In this document: piece by piece, positions 53,240-61,009 of the stretch | Layout: each line of letters starts with the position of its first letter | How positions within the stretch are numbered: position 1 is the first letter of the stretch | Assembly (NCBI RefSeq): GCF_012932375.1 | Contig: NZ_JAAIIG010000001.1 | Location: 186,001-250,000 of the forward strand | Reading direction: 5' to 3' | DNA from: Bifidobacterium olomucense | GTDB lineage: Bacteria; Actinomycetota; Actinomycetes; Actinomycetales; Bifidobacteriaceae | DNA length: 64,000 nucleotides | Position numbers and translations under genes: made by a program | The notes under the pieces: model-generated | What the model saw: the letters and a program-made list of their open reading frames with translations, nothing else | Databases searched by the model: none | Told to the model about the DNA's origin: nothing

Positions 53240-53938
53240 TCACACGATCCGTCGATCGGCAGCCCAACGTGTCAGTTCGGTGCGGTTGGACAACTGCAGC
53301 TTGCGTAGCACCGAACTCACATGCGTCTCCACGGTTTTGATGGAGATGAACAGCTCCGCAGCAACCTCCTTGTAGGTATATCCGCGGGCGATGAGTCGCA
53401 TCACTTCCTGCTCGCGTGCAGAAAGCCGGTCCAATTCCTCATCATGCACCGGACCGCCGGTATCGGCATCGATCCCGAATCCGGTGCCGGCACCCGCACC
53501 TTGGAACGCTGAGAGCACGAATCCAGCCAATTTCGGCGAGAATACGGCATATCCTTCGTGTACTTGCTTAATTGAGGAGATCAGGTCCGCGCCGGTGATC
53601 GTTTTGGTCACGTATCCCTGCGCGCCGGCGCGAATCACCGCGCCCACGTCCTGCGGCGCATCCGAGACGGACAGCGCCAAGAACACCGTATTAGGGGAGT
53701 AGGGGCGAGATTTCAGCAGAATCTCAGCTCCGCCGCCACCTTCACCACCAGGCACATGCACGTCCAGCAACACCACCTGCGGTTTGGTCTGGGCAATCAT
53801 CGCCACCGAGCCGGGCACATCCGCCGCCTGGCCGACAATATCAAAGGAATCGCGCAATGTGGCGATCACGCCTGCGCGAAACATTTCATGGTCGTCCACC
53901 ACGGCCACGCGAATCTTCGTAGCCTGTTCTTCGCTCAT
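53240..53938 (-). CDS. LuxR-type response regulator
   Basis: This 232-residue protein has a receiver domain (VAVVDDHEMFRAGV, phospho-acceptor Asp in VVLLDVHVP, switch Lys in GYVTKTI) and a C-terminal LuxR helix-turn-helix (LSAREQEVMRLIARGYTYKEVAAELFISIKTVETHVSSVLRKL). Its ATG overlaps the kinase stop by four bases, so the pair is co-translated. It probably controls the divergent PspC membrane-protein operon and envelope stress genes. Confidence 0.95.
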   Translation of the reverse strand: MSEEQATKIRVAVVDDHEMFRAGVIATLRDSFDIVGQAADVPGSVAMIAQTKPQVVLLDVHVPGGEGGGGAEILLKSRPYSPNTVFLALSVSDAPQDVGAVIRAGAQGYVTKTITGADLISSIKQVHEGYAVFSPKLAGFVLSAFQGAGAGTGFGIDADTGGPVHDEELDRLSAREQEVMRLIARGYTYKEVAAELFISIKTVETHVSSVLRKLQLSNRTELTRWAADRRIV

Positions 53939-55449
53939 GATGTCTCTCCTTGTGGTGCTGCGGACTGTGCTGCAGGTGATGCTGCGGACTGTGCCGTAGA
54001 CTGCGATGCCGCGTGCAACGCAATCGGCATATGCATTCGGACTTCGGTACCCCAACCGGGTCTGGACACGATTTCCACTGTACCGCCACGTCGTTTGATG
54101 CGGCCGATGATCGACTCGCGAATGCCTAATCGGTCCGGTGGAATCGTGTCGATGTCGAAACCGGAACCATGGTCGCGTACGAACGCCTCCACCAGCGTGG
54201 CCCCCGCTTCGCAATACAGCGATATCGGTTCGCCGCCATGCGTCACGGCGTTGACCAGCGCCTGACGGGTGGCGTCCAGCAGTGCATCCGTCTGGGCGCT
54301 GGGGCGAGCATCTCCCACGATGACCACTTCGATGGGTTTGCCGTGCCCATCCTCTACTTCCGCCGCGATCTTCTTCAGGCCAGCGCTTACCGAGCGATCT
54401 GAAGTGGACCGCTCCTGATACAGCCATTCGCGCAATTCGCGCTCCTGGGCCCGGGCCAACGTGAAGATGACGTCCGGCTCCTGGTTGTGCAGCTGAATCA
54501 GCGCCAGCGTCTGCAATACGCCGTCATGCAGATGCGCGGTCATGTCCGCACGCTCCTCTTCGCGTTCCTTGAGCGCTTTCTCATGCGAAAACTGTTGCAG
54601 CATGGCGCTTGCCCAAGGCAAAACCGCCACCACGACTGCCACCAGCATGATGAACCCTGAAAGCATGATGCGCCGAGGCGAAGTACCCCATCCGGCGGCC
54701 ATGACGAACGTTGCATTGGATACGTACAGCGCCCATCCGCAGAAGATCAACGCGATGCCTCCCAGCATGGAAAGCAGTTGCGTACCATGCGGCGAAAGGT
54801 TCATCCATGCCAGCGCGATGCCGGCCATGCCGAGCAGCAGCGGCAGAATCACTGTAGTGTCTACGCCACTGCTTACCAATAGCAGCCCGATGCCCATGAG
54901 CAGTACGCCGCTGAGCGCCACCAGCGCCGGTTTGGGTGCGCGTTTGACCGCTTCTGCCAATGATTCCGGAGTGGCCGCGGCATCGCCATCATTGCCCTCT
55001 ACGGCTGTACCGATCGATCCTGCATTGCCACGAGACAGCGGGGCCTGTCCCACCGGAACCGTTGCGCAGGCCGCTGCGGCTGCCGCAACCGGGTCGCCGG
55101 ACGGCATGAAAATCCATAAAAACAGGTATCCGATAATGCCGGCTCCATACATCATGGTCAGCAGAACGAACGCCAGTCGCACCCACGTGACGGACACTCC
55201 CAGATGGAGCGCGATGCCCTTGCATACGCCGGTCAGCCAACGGCCCTGTTTCGGACGCATCAACGGCAGTTGTGCGGGTGCCATCGGCGTCACCGGCATC
55301 GGACTCGGCGACACCGTAGGTGATGCGACCGGCGAGACAGTGGCATCGTACGGCGCGTACGGTGACGCCGCAGGCCCCGGTTGTGTATATGGCGAGGCCT
55401 GTCCATAGGGTGCATGACCGGGCGAACCGGTGTGCATGGGAAAGGTCAT
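53935..55449 (-). CDS. PspC-domain sensor histidine kinase
   Basis: The 504-residue protein has a Pro/Ala-rich N-terminus, a PspC domain (RWLTGVCKGIALHLGVSVTWVRLAFVLL, residues about 65–120), several membrane segments, then a NarL-class kinase: phospho-His in HLHDGVLQTLALIQ and an ATPase core with VTHGGEPISL, DHGSGFDIDTIPPDRLGIRESI. It senses an envelope signal and phosphorylates the adjacent LuxR-type regulator. This PspC–kinase layout is typical of actinobacteria. It is divergent from a second PspC protein. Confidence 0.94.
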   Translation of the reverse strand: MTFPMHTGSPGHAPYGQASPYTQPGPAASPYAPYDATVSPVASPTVSPSPMPVTPMAPAQLPLMRPKQGRWLTGVCKGIALHLGVSVTWVRLAFVLLTMMYGAGIIGYLFLWIFMPSGDPVAAAAAACATVPVGQAPLSRGNAGSIGTAVEGNDGDAAATPESLAEAVKRAPKPALVALSGVLLMGIGLLLVSSGVDTTVILPLLLGMAGIALAWMNLSPHGTQLLSMLGGIALIFCGWALYVSNATFVMAAGWGTSPRRIMLSGFIMLVAVVVAVLPWASAMLQQFSHEKALKEREEERADMTAHLHDGVLQTLALIQLHNQEPDVIFTLARAQERELREWLYQERSTSDRSVSAGLKKIAAEVEDGHGKPIEVVIVGDARPSAQTDALLDATRQALVNAVTHGGEPISLYCEAGATLVEAFVRDHGSGFDIDTIPPDRLGIRESIIGRIKRRGGTVEIVSRPGWGTEVRMHMPIALHAASQSTAQSAASPAAQSAAPQGETS

Positions 55450-55562
55450 GGTTCCATTGTGCCGCGTTCAGGGCTTTGATACCGGGGTTTCAACCGAGGT
55501 TCAGGGAACAATCAGGGTGTTTCCGGAGAGATGTGCAGGCAAATCGTTGCTGTAATGGAACC

Positions 55563-57497
55563 ATGAGCAATCCCACTATGAATCCTTATGAGCCGCAGCC
55601 AAACAAGGTTTCGCGGCGTTTCTTCGCTTGGGTCAGGTCGAGCGGCATCATGCGCGGCGACGACCGTTGGATCGGCGGTGTATGCAGCGGTCTGGCGGCT
55701 CGGCTCGGCTGGAGCCCCACCTTGGTCCGTGCGCTGATGATCGTTTCCACACTGTGCTTCGGTTTTGGCGCGGCGCTGTACGCGCTGGGCTGGTTCCTGT
55801 TGCCGGATGTGCGCGGCGGGCACATCCTTGGTGAGGATCTCGTCGCTGGACAGTGGAACTGGAACTGCCTCGGCTGCTTCCTGTTCATGGCCGTGGCGGT
55901 GGTGATTCCCGGTGCCGGTTGGGTGTGCATCGTGCTTGCGGCGGTCACGCTGTGGGCGCTCGCCAAAAGCGGCATCCGCCAACAGGAGGGGTATGGGTTC
56001 GGTGCCCGTAGCATGCGCGGTAATCCGCCTATGGCCGGTCCTGCCGGTACGACTGGTACGTACGCCGGCCAGCAGACCCCGTACACGGGGCCGATGGCTT
56101 CCGGGTACGCTCCGACTGGTCCGACTGGTCCGACCGCCCCATACGGCCCGTACGCCGGTCCCGCGCCGGCAACGCCGACCGCCGCCGGTACAGGTCCGAT
56201 GGGGGCTCCCGTATATGCCTCACCTTATGCCGGTCCGTTCGCCGCGTCTGCGCCGATGCCGAACAATGGCCAGCCGATACCGCCGGTTTCGCCCAATCCG
56301 GGACCGGGCTCCATGCCTATGGGACAGTTTGCTGCCAGCCCGGCTCCGCAGACCGCATACGCCGGCCCGTTTACGCCGGGCTCTGCCGCCGCTACCGCTT
56401 CCGCCGGCCGATATGCCTCACCACGGACCGATGCGTCACCTGCGAAATCGTTGCGCCGCAAGCCGGCTGGCCCCATTATGGTGCTGATCGTGCTGGGACT
56501 GATGTTCATGTCCTTTGCCGGCGTCATGGCGGCTATCGAGGCCAACGGCTTTGGTCTCGGCCCCATTATCGAACTGGTCACTGTCTGGAGTGCGGCGGTT
56601 TGTATCGTGATGGGCGTTATCGTCGTGATTCTCGGCGTACGCGGTCGTCGCGCGGGCGGATTGATTCCGCTGGGACTGGTGGCGGGAGGATGTGCCGTGG
56701 CCATGATTTTCGTCTCCGGCACATACTCCTCGTACTACTATGATCTGACTCATGACACCGGTACCTATGCGGCAACCGTGAGCCTTGACTCAAGTACCGA
56801 CTCAAAGAACGCGTACGGTATGGATGAGGTGCAATCCGCTGGGATGTTGGTGGCGGATTCCAGCGATGGCACGTTCGCGGCGCTGAAGAGTGGGGTGCTG
56901 TTCATGGGCGACCGTTATGAGGACAGCCATGCCATACTCGATCTGTCCGCATGGGGCGACACGCATCCCGAACACGAGCTGGAACTCCAGAATGGCAAGA
57001 AGACCATATCGCATTGCCCGGCCGGGAACATCATCCTGTCCGCCTACCGTTCGCAGATACACATCATCCTGCCGGATGGCTGTTCGTATGCGTTCGGCAA
57101 CTATCGTGGCGGATATCAGATAGCCGAGGCCATCGGCGGCAAATACGATGCCACGAGCAGCAGCTACAGCATCATGTCGATATCAACAGGTTTCCTGACC
57201 GATTCTCCGCTCACCTATGGGTCGGGCATGAGCGGAACCGATTACGAGTGGCTCAACAATTACGAAAGTTCACCGCTCGATGGCCCGGAACTGTTGATCG
57301 ACGTGCCTTACGCTCTGGAGGCACGGGTGAACGTGACGTATGTCTCGAATTGGGAAGGGTATACATTCCCTCAGTTTGAAAAGCTGCACGGCACCGAGGT
57401 CAGCCGCGATCAGCAGCGGCAGTCTTTGACGGATATCGATGGGACGTCAGAACGCGCGACCAAGTCCGACATTCAGGACTTCGATCAGGACAAATAG
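55563..57497 (+). CDS. PspC-domain membrane protein
   Basis: The 644-residue protein starts MSNPTMNPYEPQPNK with a PspC domain (RWIGGVCSGLAARLGWSPTLVRALMI, about residues 35–95), a short membrane pair, a 190-residue Pro/Gly/Ala/Tyr-rich linker, three further membrane helices and a ~230-residue exported C-terminal domain. TGTAAT (55551–55556) six bases before ATG 55563 suggests a leaderless start. Divergence from a PspC-type kinase implies a stress-sensing or output partner. No enzymatic function is visible. Confidence 0.88.
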   Translation: MSNPTMNPYEPQPNKVSRRFFAWVRSSGIMRGDDRWIGGVCSGLAARLGWSPTLVRALMIVSTLCFGFGAALYALGWFLLPDVRGGHILGEDLVAGQWNWNCLGCFLFMAVAVVIPGAGWVCIVLAAVTLWALAKSGIRQQEGYGFGARSMRGNPPMAGPAGTTGTYAGQQTPYTGPMASGYAPTGPTGPTAPYGPYAGPAPATPTAAGTGPMGAPVYASPYAGPFAASAPMPNNGQPIPPVSPNPGPGSMPMGQFAASPAPQTAYAGPFTPGSAAATASAGRYASPRTDASPAKSLRRKPAGPIMVLIVLGLMFMSFAGVMAAIEANGFGLGPIIELVTVWSAAVCIVMGVIVVILGVRGRRAGGLIPLGLVAGGCAVAMIFVSGTYSSYYYDLTHDTGTYAATVSLDSSTDSKNAYGMDEVQSAGMLVADSSDGTFAALKSGVLFMGDRYEDSHAILDLSAWGDTHPEHELELQNGKKTISHCPAGNIILSAYRSQIHIILPDGCSYAFGNYRGGYQIAEAIGGKYDATSSSYSIMSISTGFLTDSPLTYGSGMSGTDYEWLNNYESSPLDGPELLIDVPYALEARVNVTYVSNWEGYTFPQFEKLHGTEVSRDQQRQSLTDIDGTSERATKSDIQDFDQDK

Positions 57498-57508
57498 GAG
57501 GAACAGCA

Positions 57509-58384
57509 ATGAACAGCGATACCCAGCAGTTCCATACCATTGATGACGTGACCGCAACCAAGGCGCTGCCGGTGGCCGATACCGAAACCATCGCCCCTGT
57601 AGATGGAAGCGTGACGGAACCGTCCGATACCGCGGTATTGCCCGTGTCCGACAATACGATGGCAACCGCAGTACTGCCTACCGTTCAGGATGGCACGGCA
57701 ACTGAAACGTTGCCTCCTGTGACTGAACCGCTGGCTGCTGCGGCCGATGACGGAGAGTCCCGGACTCTTGCTTTGGAATCCGTGGCTGATCTCGTCGATG
57801 AAACGGCTGATGATACGTCCGCCGACCGGTCTCACGATGCTGCCGAAACCGAGCCGATGCCGGCGCACACAGGTGACGATCCCGATCCCAAGAGTCTGCC
57901 CATCGGCGAGCTGCCATATCACGGCGAGCCGATCGCTCCGGCGAACGATATACCGATGTACGGCGAAGCGTCCGCCGAGCCGAAACCCGAGACCGGACAC
58001 AGCAATCAGGACAAGTCCGAATCTGCCGCACCGCATATGGAACGAACCAATCCCATGTCTCCGTCAGCTTCTGGCTCACCTGCGCAGCAGTCATCGAACA
58101 ACAATCGTTCGCAGACACATCCGCGAACTCCCGCCGACTCCGAACCGAAGCGCGCAATGAGTGTGCTCACGATCATCTTTGGCATATCGGGGCTTGTCGT
58201 CGGAGCGACGGCGCTGGTGTTCGGTCTGGTGTTCCCGAACACGCTGATTCCGACGTTCGCCGCGGACCCGCAGCTGATAGTGGCCGTCGCTTGTGGTGCC
58301 ATCGGCGTGATCCTGGTGATCGTGGCCATTGTCTGGGCCATCATGGGAGCTGCGCAACAGCGGAAGGATACGGCTGGGCAGTGA
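57509..58384 (+). CDS. Acidic membrane protein of unknown function
   Basis: This 291-residue protein has a long Thr/Asp/Glu/Pro-rich, probably disordered N-terminal part (residues 1–205) and two C-terminal membrane helices (LTIIFGISGLVVGATALVFGLVF and LIVAVACGAIGVILVIVAIVWAIM). AGGAGGAAC precedes ATG 57509, only 11 bases after the PspC gene, so the two form an operon. It may scaffold or modulate the PspC system, but no domain is recognised. Confidence 0.78.
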   Translation: MNSDTQQFHTIDDVTATKALPVADTETIAPVDGSVTEPSDTAVLPVSDNTMATAVLPTVQDGTATETLPPVTEPLAAAADDGESRTLALESVADLVDETADDTSADRSHDAAETEPMPAHTGDDPDPKSLPIGELPYHGEPIAPANDIPMYGEASAEPKPETGHSNQDKSESAAPHMERTNPMSPSASGSPAQQSSNNNRSQTHPRTPADSEPKRAMSVLTIIFGISGLVVGATALVFGLVFPNTLIPTFAADPQLIVAVACGAIGVILVIVAIVWAIMGAAQQRKDTAGQ

Positions 58385-58413
58385 TACGAGTACACCTGTT
58401 GAGGTCATGACCA

Positions 58414-58465
58414 AAGACTGATGTTGCGCCGCGTCGATTGTCGATGCCGACGCAACATCAGTCTT
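58414..58465 (+). terminator. Hairpin between the acidic membrane protein and hydrolase genes
   Basis: A 15-bp perfect stem pairs AAGACTGATGTTGCG (58414–58428) with CGCAACATCAGTCTT (58451–58465), followed by ATTGAG. The T tract is weak, so partial read-through to the hydrolase gene is possible. Confidence 0.7.
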
Positions 58466-58496
58466 ATTGAGCTGGGATATTGAGCTGGGAGGGCGG

Positions 58497-60245
58497 ATGA
58501 AACGAATAGCGCGCATCATAGCGATTGCTCTGGCTCTGCTGCTGGTGTTCGCCACACTCGGCTGGGCGATGATGCCGCGTTGGGACATCCGTCCTTATAC
58601 CGATCATGTCACGGTCGCCACCAGTGACCCCGACATTGAACCCGCCAACGTCAGCATTCCGCATGAAGGGCGTTACCGGACCCGCGAAACCAACATCACC
58701 GTGAATATGGGCGGCGGAGTACGACTGCCGGCCGTGTTGCGTGAGCCTGTGAACGCTTCCGGGCTACGTCCCGCCTGCCTGTTCATCCATGGTTCCGGTA
58801 CCAGTGGGGCCGAGGATTTCGGCGATATCGCGAACGCCATGGCTTCCGCCGGCATCGTGACCTTGGTACCCGCCAAACGTAACGACGATTACACGGTACT
58901 GCACCGCGATTACGCACGGTTCGCCAACGAATACGGTCGTGCGCTGGATGTGTTGCGTGGCACGGTCGGCGTAAACCCGAACGCCACCGGCATATATGCC
59001 GAATCGGAAGGTACGTGGATCGCCACGCTTCTGGCGGCGGGCCGCAAAGACATCGCTTTCGCGGCGTTGACCTCTGCGCCGGTATTCAAAGGCCGCGAAC
59101 AGATGGCCATGGCCGTCAGCGCTTATGCAAAAGAGGTGGGTGCGCCGCGGGCGGTCATCAAAGATATGGCCAAGCTCATGTCGCTTGACTATGCACCGTT
59201 CGACTTGGCCTATGCCGATTTCGATGCCGACCGGTACCTGTCAACGTTGACTATGCCGGTGCTCGTCAGTTACGGTACTTACGATACGGCCATGCCTATT
59301 GAGCAAGGCGCACAACGCATCATGTCCGCCGCGCATCGGGTGGGCAATGGTGATGTAACCGTGCGTTATTATGCGGCCAACCATCAGATGCGTGCCGGAC
59401 AAGGCTTGTTCACGCCGAACCTGCCGCTTGCGGACGGGTATACGCAGGCGTTGGAGAACTGGATCAACGGTGTGGTGGCCGAACGCGGAAACGACAGCGC
59501 GGATACGGAAGGCGCTGTGGGCCATGCGAGCGTGGATGCGGCATCTTGGAATGCGGCGGGAGCTTGGGCGACGCCGCAAATTGCCGGCGTGCAGCCGCAT
59601 CAGCGATTCGCGGCCCCTGAGCGCACTGATTCCGGGATCATAGGCTCCCTTGGCGTACTTGTCGGCATCATGGCTGCCGGTCCTGTGCTGCTGGCTGTCG
59701 CGATGGTGCTGGGACTCGGCGTGGCGGTGACAGCTCTGTCGCGACGTCGCAGCTCGCGGGTGTGCATCAAAGGCAAGCGCGCAGCCCTGCATGTTCGTCC
59801 CAATATGCATTCGGTTGCCGGATCTTTTGCAAACGGGGCGAGCGGGCCTGCAGCCGGCAGCGAGGGGGCAACCTCGCAATCGGATACAGCTTCCGGTGTG
59901 TCGTCCATGACACCAGCACCGGGCATTGCCGGACCATGTTGGTCGCTCGGCATCGTATCTTCGGTAACAACGATGCTGGTGTATGGCTACTTGACTGCCG
60001 TGGGATTGGCGTCGGTATATATGCAGCCGTTCCCGCGACTGTTCAGCACCTGCTGGATGGTGCTGCAGGTGCTGACCGTACTGTTGGTGCTCACATACGC
60101 CGTGCAATTGGAATACTGGTGGCGTTCTCGCCGTCGCCTCACCGGCACCCGTCATGCCATCTGCGGCATCGTGGCGCTCGCCGCGTTTACCTCGCTGATC
60201 TCCATGGCCTTCTGGGGGTTATTCGCACTGCCGGTCCAGTTCTAG
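58497..60245 (+). CDS. Alpha/beta-hydrolase with C-terminal membrane segments
   Basis: The 582-residue protein has an N-terminal membrane anchor (IIAIALALLLVFATLGWAM) and an extracytoplasmic alpha/beta-hydrolase domain: CLFIHGSGTSGAEDFG, nucleophile-elbow-like GIYAESEGTWIATLL (Ser in ESEG), the Asp in SYGTYDTAMP and His in AANHQM. About 230 residues follow with several membrane helices and a low-complexity stretch. GGGAGGGCGG selects ATG 58497. Substrate unknown; an envelope lipid or ester is possible. Such hydrolase–membrane fusions are uncommon. Confidence 0.82.
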   Translation: MKRIARIIAIALALLLVFATLGWAMMPRWDIRPYTDHVTVATSDPDIEPANVSIPHEGRYRTRETNITVNMGGGVRLPAVLREPVNASGLRPACLFIHGSGTSGAEDFGDIANAMASAGIVTLVPAKRNDDYTVLHRDYARFANEYGRALDVLRGTVGVNPNATGIYAESEGTWIATLLAAGRKDIAFAALTSAPVFKGREQMAMAVSAYAKEVGAPRAVIKDMAKLMSLDYAPFDLAYADFDADRYLSTLTMPVLVSYGTYDTAMPIEQGAQRIMSAAHRVGNGDVTVRYYAANHQMRAGQGLFTPNLPLADGYTQALENWINGVVAERGNDSADTEGAVGHASVDAASWNAAGAWATPQIAGVQPHQRFAAPERTDSGIIGSLGVLVGIMAAGPVLLAVAMVLGLGVAVTALSRRRSSRVCIKGKRAALHVRPNMHSVAGSFANGASGPAAGSEGATSQSDTASGVSSMTPAPGIAGPCWSLGIVSSVTTMLVYGYLTAVGLASVYMQPFPRLFSTCWMVLQVLTVLLVLTYAVQLEYWWRSRRRLTGTRHAICGIVALAAFTSLISMAFWGLFALPVQF

Positions 60246-60327
60246 ATGTTCAGTGCAGTGCCGGCTCGGCTGGCGAGCGCTGTGTAGCACATGCCACTGC
60301 GCCGGCTGTGTCGCTGCGCCGGCTGTG

Positions 60328-60966
60328 TCACTGTGCGGCTTCGGCCTCATCCAAGCTGTCGAAACCTCCCAACCGTACCGTGTTGAGCAGGGTCTCTTCC
60401 GTAATATTGCGCTGGGGGTTGGCGGCAGCACGCTCGCGGATCATCGTTTCATACAAACCGAACGTGGTAGGGGAGTACGTGCCCAGCTCGCCGCGCAGAT
60501 AGGTTTCAAACGAAGTGGCGGTCGCGGTGTCTTCCGCAGTGGTGAGCACGCGCATGGCTTCGCCCAGCTTGGGGTAGCGGGAACGGAAATCAGCGGCCCA
60601 TGCCACCTGTCGGGCGATCACCTGCTCCTGCCGTGCTATGCGGTCCGCATCCAGTCGGGGAATATACGGCTCGATATTCGCCGCGTACTCGGCCGGTGCG
60701 GTGGAAGCCATCATACGACCGTATTTTTCGGTGACGAGATTGCGGCCCGCATGGTCCGCCTCATCAAGGTCGGCGGCATACGATTCCAGCAACGGCCGCT
60801 CCCACGTGAGGAACTGGGCCAGTCTCATCTGATGAAACACCGGCCAGTTGCCTTGGCATGCAGCCCTTCCTCCCTCGTTGTTGGTGCGTTGAAATTGATC
60901 CCATTCATGCCGCACGATGGTCTCGCGCATCTCGGCCAGCGCGTCATTCTGCTGAGTCGTTGTCAT
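60328..60966 (-). CDS. DUF4125-family protein
   Basis: The 212-residue protein shows the family pattern VRHEWDQFQRTNNEGGRAACQGNWPVFHQMRLAQF near the N-terminus, and an even helical remainder without membrane segments. The function is not established. AAGGAG precedes ATG 60964–60966. It lies 43 bases downstream of the TPR/DUF4037 gene on the same strand. DUF4125 and DUF4037 proteins are usual partners, so the pair probably acts together. Confidence 0.85.
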   Translation of the reverse strand: MTTTQQNDALAEMRETIVRHEWDQFQRTNNEGGRAACQGNWPVFHQMRLAQFLTWERPLLESYAADLDEADHAGRNLVTEKYGRMMASTAPAEYAANIEPYIPRLDADRIARQEQVIARQVAWAADFRSRYPKLGEAMRVLTTAEDTATATSFETYLRGELGTYSPTTFGLYETMIRERAAANPQRNITEETLLNTVRLGGFDSLDEAEAAQ

Positions 60967-61009
60967 TGAAGCTCCTTCGCATACGTTTGAGCCTGATGTG
61001 TCTCCCGGG

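Noticed and set aside
51789-53267. A 492-codon minus-strand frame covering galE.
   Set aside because: It runs through the galE terminator and the palindromic repeat region, which is not coding in character.
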